From the NCBI GenBank assembly GCA_023807065.1, contig JAJJLU010003476.1, forward strand, positions 1-64,000: 64,000 bases of DNA. The letters run 5' to 3'. The position numbers were made by a program, and so were the translations under genes. Below the pieces are notes generated by a model. It had not been told where the DNA came from. It searched no databases and saw only the letters and a list, made by a program, of their open reading frames with translations. Below, in pieces: positions 1 to 9,248 of the stretch. The stretch is from Isotricha intestinalis (lineage: Eukaryota; Ciliophora; Litostomatea; Vestibuliferida; Isotrichidae). Position 1 is the first letter of the stretch. Each line of letters starts with the position of its first letter.

Positions 1-139
1 TCTTTAAAGGTTTTTTAATGTTAATTCCAGAAGTTTGAGGAATTTCAACATTTTTTAAACTTTTTTTATTTTCATTATTGTTTTTATCTTTTATATCATT
101 ATCATCACTTTCTTCTTCATCACTATTTTTTTCTTTCAT
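1..139 (-). CDS. Partial acidic N terminus of an unknown protein
   Basis: The frame starts with ATG at 139 on the minus strand and runs open off the left edge of the window (46 codons). The start follows an AT-rich non-coding gap of about 150 bases after the next gene. The visible part is rich in Asp, Glu, Ser, Asn and Lys and shows no recognisable domain. Codon use, with A or T in third positions, matches the neighbouring genes, so it is probably a real gene. Function unknown. Confidence 0.5.
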   Translation of the reverse strand, partial: MKEKNSDEEESDDNDIKDKNNNENKKSLKNVEIPQTSGINIKKPLK

Positions 140-290
140 TTTTTTTTAATTTACATTTTTATTTTATTTTAAATTTTTATTAATTATTATTTTCTATGAT
201 TATTATTACCTAAATTTTTCATTATTATTGTTATTTCTTTGAATTATTTATTTTTTATATTTAATATATATATATAATATCTACAACTCT

Positions 291-1901
291 TTAATATTTC
301 TTCTTTTTTTTCTTTACTTTCATAATTTTTGATGGACTTAAACTATCAACTTTATTCATATTTTTAATAAAAATACTCATTCTAATGGAATTTCTTTTAG
401 GAGGTCTTTTTGGTCCATTGTCTTCATTTTCATTTTCAGTTAATAAAACTTGATCTAATTTAAAGTCATCTTTTCTGAAATTATTTAATTTTCCACTTGC
501 TTTTTTGGATCTTTCACTTAAAGAATTTTTTGTCACTTTTTTTTTTAAATTTTTTTTAGGAGTATTTGAACTAGAATTTTCACTTGAAGAAAAGGATTTT
601 TTATCATCATTTATATTAATTCTTCTTCTTCTTTCTAAATTTATTGTATTAAATAAAGGAAAATTATTATCTTCACTTTTTACTTTTTCATTTCTTTTTC
701 TAACCAATAATTTTGGTAAAATCATATTAGAATTAAAATTATTACTTCCAAATTTTTTGCTTTCTAAAAATAATTCATCAAGTTCATTTTCTAAATTTTC
801 ACTTTCTTCTTCTTCCTCATTATTATTATTATTTAGATTAAATTTCTTTTTAATCATTTTTATAAAATTATCCATTTCATGAGAAAAAGTTAAAATATTA
901 GTCTTATTTCCATTCCATATTTCATTCAAAGCATCATGTAAATAATTAAAATTATCTCCAATTTGTTCTAAAACTTCATATAACATATCTTGAAAATCAA
1001 TTTTTTTTTTAATGGATTCAATATCTTTATTTAAATCATTAATATTAAAATCTTCATTCTGTAATTGTTTAAAAAAAGAAATTTTATCTTGAAAACAATA
1101 AGGATTTTTTTTATTAAACTTTAATTCAATAGAAAATATTTTTTTTCTAATTTCATTATAATCATTATTACTTATAGATTCAATAGGAAGACAAGGAAAA
1201 TTTTCAGTTATTTCTTTTTCTAATTTCCCTATTTTTGCTAAAATATCATAAACTTCTTCAATTTTATCATTAATTCTTTCAACCCCTGATTTTTCTATTA
1301 TATCTTTAATATCATTTTCTTGATTCTGAACTTCTTTTAATAATTCTTTTTTATAATTATAAATAAATTGTTCTATATTTCCTTTCTCTAATATTAATAT
1401 TCTATGATTTGAATGTAATAATTTTTTACAGTTTTTACATAAAAATTTGCAGTCTTCTCTACAGAAAAAATCTATTGGATTTTTATTACAATTTTGACAT
1501 TTATCTTTTTTTAATTTTTCTTCAAAAAAATCTTCTTCTTGATTTGATTTAAAAAAATCAATTTTTTTTTTTACTAATTTTTTTTCTTCTTGAATTAATT
1601 TTGATAATTTAGTACTTTTTAATGTTGAAGTGGCAATTGTAGTACTCTGTAAATTTTTAATAAAAAATTTAGGTTCAGCCTCAGTTACAGTTATTATTAT
1701 TCTTGAATTTTTTTTAAAATATTCTTTCAATGAAGTTTCATTAAATTTTTTTTCAATGTTATTATTTTGGTAAGATAAATTAATTAAAAATTCAGGGATA
1801 TTAAAAGATTTTTGAGATAAAGCCCTTAAATAAGATATTGGCATTAATGGAGAAACAGTGTATACAAAAGAATTGTCTTTGTATATTAATTGAACTTCCA
1901 T
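291..1901 (-). CDS. Ubiquitin-like/B-box zinc finger protein
   Basis: 536 residues. Residues 1-72 look like a ubiquitin-like fold (short beta strands, then a TVTEAEP end). A B-box type zinc finger follows at about 135-166, with C135, C138, C147, C151, C155, C158, H163 and H166 in the order expected for cross-brace zinc binding. A long coiled-coil region follows (about 180-370), then an acidic Glu run and a basic, Ser-rich tail ending in Lys. The B-box plus coiled coil resembles TRIM proteins without a RING, so E3 activity should not be assumed. A shorter paralogue with the same order of parts lies at 31602-32903. B-boxes usually mediate protein-protein contacts; the target here is unknown. 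Confidence 0.75.
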   Translation of the reverse strand: MEVQLIYKDNSFVYTVSPLMPISYLRALSQKSFNIPEFLINLSYQNNNIEKKFNETSLKEYFKKNSRIIITVTEAEPKFFIKNLQSTTIATSTLKSTKLSKLIQEEKKLVKKKIDFFKSNQEEDFFEEKLKKDKCQNCNKNPIDFFCREDCKFLCKNCKKLLHSNHRILILEKGNIEQFIYNYKKELLKEVQNQENDIKDIIEKSGVERINDKIEEVYDILAKIGKLEKEITENFPCLPIESISNNDYNEIRKKIFSIELKFNKKNPYCFQDKISFFKQLQNEDFNINDLNKDIESIKKKIDFQDMLYEVLEQIGDNFNYLHDALNEIWNGNKTNILTFSHEMDNFIKMIKKKFNLNNNNNEEEEESENLENELDELFLESKKFGSNNFNSNMILPKLLVRKRNEKVKSEDNNFPLFNTINLERRRRININDDKKSFSSSENSSSNTPKKNLKKKVTKNSLSERSKKASGKLNNFRKDDFKLDQVLLTENENEDNGPKRPPKRNSIRMSIFIKNMNKVDSLSPSKIMKVKKKKKKY

Positions 1902-2205
1902 TTTTTTAGTTTTTAAAAATTTTAAAAAAAAAAATTTAAAAACATTAACTAAAAAATGAAAGTTAAAGCAAAATATTTTTGAGAAAGAAAGGATTAATGA
2001 TGAATATCCAAATATAAAGCCATTAATAAGGAATATAAATTCATTACTTATTTCATTTTTTCATAAAGTTGTTAATCATTGAAGATTAAAGTAAAATATA
2101 TTAAAAAGATAAATTATTATTTAATATATATGATTAATATATATTTTTATTTTATTATATAAAAGAAAAAGTAATAATAAATATTAATGATATATAAATA
2201 TACTA

Positions 2206-3195
2206 TTATTCCATACTTTTATTTTTTTCGAGAATAAATTTTCTAAAAAATTCAAAACTTTTTTTATAGAAATTATTAACTGTAAAAGGAACAGTTAATT
2301 GAAGAAAAGTATCTGGAATAGGAATTTTCATATCAGTTTGATAATAAGCATTTAAATATAAATATTTTTCATCTTCATAATATTTTGCACAATTAATCAA
2401 AGTAAAAGCTCTTACAATATTTTCTTTTTGTGGAATTAATTCAAAATTTTTTTTTTCTGAAATTGATGATTGATAAATATATAATTTATCGTTATAATTT
2501 ATTGAAAATTTTTTATCTAACATTTCTCTTTTATCAACACCAAAAACAGGAGAATTAAAAATTTGAAGTTGAATAAATGATTTATTTAAACCTTTTTTTT
2601 TATCTTCATTTGATATTTCTAAATTTTCTAAAATTTCAAAAGAATAAACATTTTTATCCCATTCTTTTCTAAATTCTGGGATTGAAAAAATATCAGAAAA
2701 ATCGTCTAATGTTACTTTATATTTACTATTTAAATCTTTGTAAAGTTCTTCTTTTGAAATTTTATATTTTGTCATTCCAAAACAATTTTTTTGAGAAATG
2801 TCAGAAAATGTACTTATATATACATTTAAATTTTCACTTTTATATATTTGAAAATCATAATTTTTTTTTCCTAAATTTTCATCTATATACAATATTATAT
2901 TTTCAACTGAAAAAGGAGAAATTAATTTCTTTTCTTCTTCATACAAATACATTTCTGGTATTATTCCAATATAATTTTCTTTAATATTAGAAATATTATT
3001 TTCTTTTTTATTTTCTTTGATGTTTTTGTTTTTGTTTGATAAAAATTTGAGTACAATTTGATTTTGTGTTGTTTTTGGAACGTATAACTTTAATTTGTTA
3101 TTTTTTGGTTTTTTTAATTTTGGTATGATTAATTTCAGTTTTTTATTCTGATTCGGGTTTATCAATTTAACTAAATGGGTTATTTTTTCTTGCAT
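2206..3195 (-). CDS. START-like lipid-binding domain protein
   Basis: 329 residues. The first 70 are basic and Asn/Lys-rich low-complexity sequence. From about residue 80 to the end the pattern is that of a START (StAR-related lipid transfer) domain: a WDK segment after a FRK helix, alternating strands (ILENLE, FIQLQIF, KLYIYQSSIS), an RAFTLINCAKYYE strand, and a closing amphipathic helix with PIPDTFLQL. START domains carry or sense lipids in a deep pocket. No membrane segment or catalytic motif is seen. The family call rests on pattern only; the lipid cannot be predicted. The start is the first ATG after an AT-only leader. Confidence 0.6.
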   Translation of the reverse strand: MQEKITHLVKLINPNQNKKLKLIIPKLKKPKNNKLKLYVPKTTQNQIVLKFLSNKNKNIKENKKENNISNIKENYIGIIPEMYLYEEEKKLISPFSVENIILYIDENLGKKNYDFQIYKSENLNVYISTFSDISQKNCFGMTKYKISKEELYKDLNSKYKVTLDDFSDIFSIPEFRKEWDKNVYSFEILENLEISNEDKKKGLNKSFIQLQIFNSPVFGVDKREMLDKKFSINYNDKLYIYQSSISEKKNFELIPQKENIVRAFTLINCAKYYEDEKYLYLNAYYQTDMKIPIPDTFLQLTVPFTVNNFYKKSFEFFRKFILEKNKSME

Positions 3196-4010
3196 TTATA
3201 AAAAACTTTATTATATTTTAAAATTTTATTTAATAAATTTTTCAATAGTTTTTTAAAAAACGTTTTTTAAATTATAATTCACTAAATAAAAGAAAAATAA
3301 TTAAAAAGAATTACATTTTAATGAAAATTAGAAATTCATATTAATTTTCATATATTCAATTTATGTGAAATAATTTATGAAACTTAACGTCATTTAAAAG
3401 TTCATATTTAAAATTTTTATAATAAAGTTAAAAAACTTTTTGGGTTATATTGCAAATAAATATTTTGAAAAAAAAGTTTTCTTTCTTCCCACTTAAAAAT
3501 TCACTTATTAAAATGGAAATAAAAACATGAAAAGATAATTAAAAAATGGGGTTTATCTATTTATAATTGTTAAAATTGTTTAATTAAATTAGAAAAGAAA
3601 GATATGAACAATCTAAAACTTTTAGTTTTATAATCTATTAATAACCAGATAAATTACTCCATTTTTTAAAGAAATTATAATAATAAAAAAATAATTACTT
3701 TTTTTTAAGATTGATTTTCATTCTATAAGTTTTTCTATAAAACAACTTATCCAAAAGTATAAAAGATAAAAATTAAAAAATTTTATTAATTAATATTTAA
3801 TATTGGATATTTTCTATTTTTTACATTAAAATTTTAAAATTTAATTGTTATTATTAATAAATTAAATTAAAAATATACTTCCTTAGAAAAAATAACATTT
3901 TTAAAATTTCTCCAAAAAAATCAAATAAATAAATAATTCATATACACCAGAAACATGGATAAAAAACTATAAAACCAGAAAAAAAATAAAAAAATTTATA
4001 AAATAAAAAA
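3196..4010. other. Intergenic gap, nothing recognised
   Basis: About 800 bases between the divergent START-like gene and the phosphofructokinase gene. It is AT-rich with many stops in every frame. No tRNA-like cloverleaf, codon-sized exon pattern or conserved repeat was seen. It presumably holds both promoters. Confidence 0.5.
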
Positions 4011-5762
4011 ATGAACAAAGGACTTCTCATAATAGTAATGCTTCTTATATCTGAAGGATATTCATTCCAAACAAAATTTTTAGAAGGAACTCGTTCATTA
4101 AAGCAAGTAGACTTTACAAAGAATTTGACTCCCTTATTTAAAGATCGTTTAAAATTTAAACCAATTATTCCAGATATTATAAAAAATTTAGATGCAATTC
4201 AAATAGGAGATGGTCCAAAAACAGAAGCACCTGCAGATCAAGCAGAATTAAAGAAACTTTTTAAGAATCTTTATGGTCAACCAGTCTGTGATATTTCAAA
4301 AGGAAATAGTCCTGACATTCATAGAAAATTAAGAGTTGGTATGATTCTTTCTGGTGGAAATGCTGCTGGTGGTCATAATGTTGTTGCTGGTTTATTTGAT
4401 GCTTTGAAAGAAGGAAATAAAGAAAGTTGTCTTATTGGTTTTAAAGGAGGTGCTGGAGGTATTCTTGATAAAAATTATATTGAAATCACTCCTGAATTAA
4501 TGGATATGTATAGAAATACTGGAGGTTTCGATATTATGGGTTCTGGAAGAACTAAAATTGAAACCCCTGATCAATTCGCTCAAGCTTATAAAGTTATTAC
4601 TGAACTTCAATTAGATGCTATGGTTATTGTCGGTGGAGATGATTCTAACACTAATGCTGCATTAATGGCTGAATACTTCAAAGATAAAAACAGTAATGTT
4701 GTATTTGTTGGTGTTCCTAAAACTATTGATGGTGATTTAAAAAATCAATATATTGAAACTTCATTTGGATTTGATACTGCTACTAAAACTTATGCAGAAT
4801 TAGTTGGTAATATTCAAAGAGATGCTATTTCCTCAAGAAAATATTGGCATTTTGTTAAAATTATGGGTAGAAGTGCCTCACATATTGCATTAGAAGTTGC
4901 TTTAATGACTCAACCAACATGGGCTATTATTTCTGAAGAAGTAAAAGCTAAAAAAATGACTCTTGCACAAGTTGCTGGTCAAATTGCAGATATGGTAGAA
5001 AATAGATCAAAAGCTGGTTTTAATTTCGGAGTTGTTCTTATTCCAGAAGGTTTACTTGAATTTATTCCAGAAATGGGAGTTTTAATTGCTGAATTAAATG
5101 ACTTACTTGCAGCTCATGGTGCTGAATATGCTAAATTAACTGACTTTAAAGCTCAAAGTGAATTTGTTATTTCCCATGTCAGTAAAGCAGCTGGAGAAAC
5201 ATTTAAAACTCTTCCTGAAAATATAGCAAAACAATTACTTCTTGACAGAGATCCACATGGAAATGTTAATGTCTCAGCAATTGAAACTGAGAAATTAGTA
5301 TCAGATGTAGTAAAAGCAGTTCTTAAACAAAGAGGAAGTAAAGTACCATTCAGTGCTGTACATCATTTCTTCGGATACGAAGGTAGATGTGCATTCCCAA
5401 GTAACTTCGATGCCACTTATTGTTATTCATTAGGAAGAACAGCAATGATTCTTGCAGCTTTGAAAAAAACTGGTCAAATGGCAATAGTAAGTAACTTAAA
5501 GAGACCTGCCGAAGAATGGCATGCTGGTGGTTTCCCATTAACTAGTATGATGAATATGGAAAAAAGAGGAGGTGAAATGAAACCAGTTATTCAAAAAGCT
5601 CTTGTTGAATTAGAAGGAAAACCTTTCAAATTCTATGCTGCTAATAGAGATAGTTGGGCTAAAGGAGATGATATGTTTGCTTTCCCTGGTGCTATTCAAT
5701 ATTATGGAAGTAGGGAAATTTGCGATCAACCTACTAAAACTCTTTTACTTGAACAAAGTTAA
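4011..5762 (+). CDS. PFP: Pyrophosphate--fructose-6-phosphate 1-phosphotransferase with signal-peptide-like N terminus
   Basis: 583 residues, close to plant-type PFP subunits. It converts fructose-6-phosphate to the 1,6-bisphosphate using PPi, a reversible ATP-saving glycolytic step common in anaerobic protists. Key motifs are LSGGNAAGGHN near residue 115, GGDDSNT at 208 (the GGDD form typical of PPi use rather than GGDG), PKTIDGD at 236 (catalytic Asp; Lys at this site is typical of PPi enzymes), SFGFDTATK, MGR at 285, IPEG, DPHGN and GYEGRC. Residues 1-20 (MNKGLLIIVMLLISEGYSFQ) read as a signal peptide placed before a full-length PFP N-terminal region. Codon use (GGT, GCT) is less AT-biased than in neighbours, as in highly expressed genes. 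Enzyme identity is firm; the cell location is inferred. Confidence 0.95.
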   Translation: MNKGLLIIVMLLISEGYSFQTKFLEGTRSLKQVDFTKNLTPLFKDRLKFKPIIPDIIKNLDAIQIGDGPKTEAPADQAELKKLFKNLYGQPVCDISKGNSPDIHRKLRVGMILSGGNAAGGHNVVAGLFDALKEGNKESCLIGFKGGAGGILDKNYIEITPELMDMYRNTGGFDIMGSGRTKIETPDQFAQAYKVITELQLDAMVIVGGDDSNTNAALMAEYFKDKNSNVVFVGVPKTIDGDLKNQYIETSFGFDTATKTYAELVGNIQRDAISSRKYWHFVKIMGRSASHIALEVALMTQPTWAIISEEVKAKKMTLAQVAGQIADMVENRSKAGFNFGVVLIPEGLLEFIPEMGVLIAELNDLLAAHGAEYAKLTDFKAQSEFVISHVSKAAGETFKTLPENIAKQLLLDRDPHGNVNVSAIETEKLVSDVVKAVLKQRGSKVPFSAVHHFFGYEGRCAFPSNFDATYCYSLGRTAMILAALKKTGQMAIVSNLKRPAEEWHAGGFPLTSMMNMEKRGGEMKPVIQKALVELEGKPFKFYAANRDSWAKGDDMFAFPGAIQYYGSREICDQPTKTLLLEQS

Positions 5763-5886
5763 ATTGTTTTGGTATATTGAGTTTTAGAATAATTATTTAT
5801 TTTATTTAATAAAAAACTTTAGAGGGTATGTTTTAAATTTTTTTTATAATTTTGTATTTCAATAAAATTATTAATAAAAGAATTAT

Positions 5887-6531
5887 ATGGAGGACACAAA
5901 TACATTATTTAGAAATATTAAAAGTATAAATGATAAAATAAATTCTCAATTAAATAGAATAAACTCAAATGACCCTTATAGAGCAAAAATTCAAATAGAT
6001 GAATTAAGAAAAGAGTTATCATCAATAAAGATAAATTTAAATAAAATAGAAAATAACATGATATATGATAAAAATGTAGATAAAGGAGAATTAAGAGTTC
6101 AGAAAAGTGAATATGAATCACTAAAGAAAAAAATAGATAATTTAGAAAATGAGATAATTCAAAATGAAAATTTGGAAAAATTAAAAAGCGGGAAATTAAA
6201 AGGAATAGAAAAGGAAAAAACAGAGAAAAAAGAATTAGAAAATCAAATAGGACAAATAGAAGATCAAGGAAAAATTATAGATTATATAGGGAAAGATATA
6301 AGAGAAGCAAATCGTAATATAGAACAAGCAGGAACAACAGTAAAAGAACAAGGAGAAAGAATAGATAATATAAATGTTAAAATCGATGATGATCATCATA
6401 AAATGGGTCAAGCAGAGGTTATGGAAAATCAAATGATTAGAGTTGCTAAATGTCATGGATGTCTTTTATATTTTTTAGCTGCAATTTTAGCTATTGCTGA
6501 TATTATATTAATTATTGTATATTTTATATAA
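5887..6531 (+). CDS. Tail-anchored Q-SNARE-like protein
   Basis: 214 residues. The N-terminal 130 residues form coiled coils. A SNARE-like heptad region at about 130-185 contains a central Gln (VKEQGERI) fitting the ionic zero layer. It is followed by a short basic/Cys stretch (RVAKCHGC) and a single C-terminal hydrophobic anchor of about 23 residues ending in VYFI. This is the layout of a tail-anchored Q-SNARE (Qb or Qc type, Vti1/NPSN-like) acting in membrane fusion. The subclass cannot be assigned from sequence by eye. It lies 125 bases downstream of PFP on the same strand with no sign of co-transcription. Confidence 0.65.
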   Translation: MEDTNTLFRNIKSINDKINSQLNRINSNDPYRAKIQIDELRKELSSIKINLNKIENNMIYDKNVDKGELRVQKSEYESLKKKIDNLENEIIQNENLEKLKSGKLKGIEKEKTEKKELENQIGQIEDQGKIIDYIGKDIREANRNIEQAGTTVKEQGERIDNINVKIDDDHHKMGQAEVMENQMIRVAKCHGCLLYFLAAILAIADIILIIVYFI

Positions 6532-6658
6532 TTCATTTTTTTTTGAGTTTTTATTATTTAAAATTGTTTAAATTTTGATTTTTAGTTTTATTTTTTTTTC
6601 TATTGAAATTATATTTATTTATTTCAATCTTCTTAGAATAAAAATAAATTTTATATTT

Positions 6659-6964
6659 TTATTTTAAATTATTATTTGTTACTTCATTATTTACTGCTTG
6701 TAAAAGTTTAGATGTATTATCTATTATTTTATCACATGCTGCTCTTGCTTCATTACATATTTTTGATTTTTCTTTTATTTTACTTTCTATTCGTGAGACT
6801 TCTAATTTTTTCATATCATATCTTGATTTAATATCTGTTAATTGTTTTTGTAATTCATTCATTTCTGAAGTTTCTTTTGATAAATTCATTCTTAATACAT
6901 TCACACTTTGTTCTAATTGTTCTATTTTCTGATTTAGTTCTTCTAATAAATTAATTGATGACAT
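6659..6964 (-). CDS. Small coiled-coil protein
   Basis: 101 residues, nearly all a predicted coiled coil with heptads of Leu, Ile and Val (LLEELNQKIEQLEQ and onward). The last 25 residues are helical with a short Asn-rich end. No domain recognised. It is convergent with the SNARE-like gene, with 127 bases between the stops. The codon pattern and clear heptads support a real gene. It could be a small subunit of a cytoskeletal or tethering complex, but nothing specific shows this. Confidence 0.6.
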   Translation of the reverse strand: MSSINLLEELNQKIEQLEQSVNVLRMNLSKETSEMNELQKQLTDIKSRYDMKKLEVSRIESKIKEKSKICNEARAACDKIIDNTSKLLQAVNNEVTNNNLK

Positions 6965-7044
6965 TTTTTATTTATAAAATATTTAAAATTTAATTACATA
7001 TTAAATTTATATTTATTTGTTTATTGGAATAAAAAAATAAATAT

Positions 7045-7977
7045 TTAAAAATTATTATTACATAATCTTTTTTGTTTAAATTGATATTTATTCATTTTCT
7101 TTGTTACATTATCTTTATAATCAAATTCAGAAGGACAATCATCAAATAAATTAATAACAGCAGAAGGAATTTCATTATTAGGATTAATAGATAAATTAGT
7201 AACACCTGTTGAATTTGTATTATTTAAACTATTATAACTTTTAAAATCTTGATTTCTTTTATTTTTACTATTTACTAATTTATTTATTTTATCTATTTGT
7301 TTTTGATTAGGAACTGCACTTAAAGTTCTTTGTTTGATTACTTTTTTGGTTATTGAATTTTTATTTAATATATTACTACTATTTATATCTATTGTTTTGT
7401 TTACATTTATTAATTTATTATTGTTATTGTTATTTTTTAAAATCGTTGGTTTTTTTGGATAAATGATTTCACTTTTGTTATTTGATTGTTTCTTATTTTC
7501 TAATAAAGTATTTTTTCTTAATGATGTGGTTATTTTAATTGGTATATCTTTTTCTCTTATTATTTTATTTAAAGGAGTTATTTGAATAGAACATTTTTTA
7601 TATATTGAATTATTTGATTTATTATTTGTGCTTTTATTTAATAATTTATTCAAATAATTATTTGGTTTTTCAGGAGTAATAAAAGGACATTTTAAATTAT
7701 TTACATTTGCATTTTTTTCCTTTAATCTTAATAAAGTTTGAATAAAATTTACATTTTCATTTTTTAATCTTTCATAAATTTCTTTACTCATACCATTCTT
7801 TACTAAAATATTGTTATTATCATTTGATTTTTCTTCTATTTCATTTTCTTTTATATGAATTTCTTGGAAATTTATGTTATCGTTAATTTCTTTTTTGTGA
7901 TTTGAAAATGAATTTGATTGTTTTATTAGTTTCGAATTAGGTGAAATTTTTTTATTAGTCAAATCTAATAATTTCAT
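7045..7977 (-). CDS. Asn/Lys-rich low-complexity orphan
   Basis: 310 residues dominated by Asn, Lys, Ile and Ser with short Asn runs. No folded domain is evident except perhaps a short Leu-rich helix near residues 68-90 (MSKEIYERLKNENV and following). The C terminus is basic with a YQFKQKRL motif. The length of the open frame in AT-rich DNA and the absence of stops argue for a real gene. Not recognised. Confidence 0.6.
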   Translation of the reverse strand: MKLLDLTNKKISPNSKLIKQSNSFSNHKKEINDNINFQEIHIKENEIEEKSNDNNNILVKNGMSKEIYERLKNENVNFIQTLLRLKEKNANVNNLKCPFITPEKPNNYLNKLLNKSTNNKSNNSIYKKCSIQITPLNKIIREKDIPIKITTSLRKNTLLENKKQSNNKSEIIYPKKPTILKNNNNNNKLINVNKTIDINSSNILNKNSITKKVIKQRTLSAVPNQKQIDKINKLVNSKNKRNQDFKSYNSLNNTNSTGVTNLSINPNNEIPSAVINLFDDCPSEFDYKDNVTKKMNKYQFKQKRLCNNNF

Positions 7978-8580
7978 TTATTTATCAAAGGATTTTTAAT
8001 TAATTTTATTAATATCTAATATATATATTTTCATTAATTAATATTAAAGAAATACATTTTCAAAAATAATATATCAAAATAAAATTTAAAATTATTTCAT
8101 TTAATAAATTACATATAAATAAATTAAATTTAAAAACAAATGTATCATACCAAAACCTATTAATATAAAATAGAAAAATCACATTTTTTAAATTTTATCT
8201 AATTCAAAATTAAATCATTACAAAAAAATTGTTAGAATTACTCTGAGTTGAAGAAGAACTTTCTTTTTTCATTTTAACACTATTTCCATCCTTCATAATC
8301 TATATAATCAGGATTTTTGGTCTTTTTGAATTTTATCTTCTTAAATTTTGATATCTTTCTAACTTTTTAACTTTCATTTTTTCTTTTACTTTTTGATGTT
8401 CTAACATTAAAATTTTTGATTCAAGAAATCCTTTATTTGCAGATCAATGAATTAAATAATTACTTTTTTTCCGTATTTTTAATTAATATATTATTTAATT
8501 TCTATATAATTTTTACTTTTGTTCTTATCCCTATTTTATTGATAAATATTTAAAATAGGAATATAATGTATTAAGATAAA
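7978..8580. other. Intergenic gap containing a coding-like relic
   Basis: Mostly AT-rich non-coding sequence. Within it, about 8225-8460 (minus strand) has richer composition and short coding-like stretches in shifting frames, for example LESKILMLEHQKVKEK, then NPDYIDYEGW, then MKKESSSSTQ. Stops interrupt every frame. It may be a decayed gene fragment or an unannotated spliced exon set. Confidence 0.35.
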
Positions 8581-9096
8581 ATGAAGAGGATTTTCAAAAA
8601 AATAAAAAAAGAAATAAAAAATGTAAATACTGAAGGAAAAAAATTAATAAAGATAATAAAAACAGAAGAGAAAAAAATAGAACAAAAAATAAATAATAAG
8701 AAAAATGACATGAAAGAAATAATTCAAGTAATAAATATAAAACAATTAAACCAATTAAATTCTATCATAAATAAAACAAATAAAAATAATATAAAAAACA
8801 ACAATGAAAATAAAAATGAAGAAGAAGAAGATTATAATAATGAAAGATATAGAGAAATAATAAATAATGAATTAATTATGCCAGAAGAATATGGAATTTG
8901 TCCTATTACTCATAATTATATGAAAAATCCAGTTTTAACTCCTTCTGGTATATATTATGAAAAAGAAGCAATTTTAAATTGGATTCAAAATAATTCTTGT
9001 GATCCTCTTACAAGACAAAAATTAACCCCTGATATGTTAGTTGAAGATATTGAATATAAAAGAGCTATACAAGAATATCTTGAAAATCTTCAATAA
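8581..9096 (+). CDS. U-box domain protein
   Basis: 171 residues. The N-terminal 90 residues are a Lys/Asn-rich coiled coil. The C-terminal 70 form a U-box: CPITHNYMKNPVLTPSG, then YEKEAILNWI, then DPLTRQKL, then AIQEYL. This matches the core U-box pattern (CPIT..M.DPV....G..YER..I..W......CP.T...L). U-boxes recruit E2 enzymes as ubiquitin ligases. There are no TPR, ARM or kinase partner domains; the coiled coil may dimerise it. Small stand-alone U-box proteins of this kind are common in protists. It is probably a ubiquitin E3, substrate unknown. Confidence 0.8.
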   Translation: MKRIFKKIKKEIKNVNTEGKKLIKIIKTEEKKIEQKINNKKNDMKEIIQVINIKQLNQLNSIINKTNKNNIKNNNENKNEEEEDYNNERYREIINNELIMPEEYGICPITHNYMKNPVLTPSGIYYEKEAILNWIQNNSCDPLTRQKLTPDMLVEDIEYKRAIQEYLENLQ

Positions 9097-9248
9097 TTTT
9101 TAACTTTTTCTTTCTTTTAAATTTATATTTTCTTTTTTAATAGTATTTACAATAAAAATCTAATTATTACCATATTTTACTTTTTTATTCAAAAAAAATA
9201 AAAATTTAAATTAAAGGGAAATAATCATATTATTGTAAGCAATAATAA

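Noticed and set aside
505..882. Plus-strand open frame of 125 codons
   Set aside because: It is the antisense of the B-box gene; Leu/Phe/Ser-rich content is the mirror of Lys/Glu-rich coding DNA.
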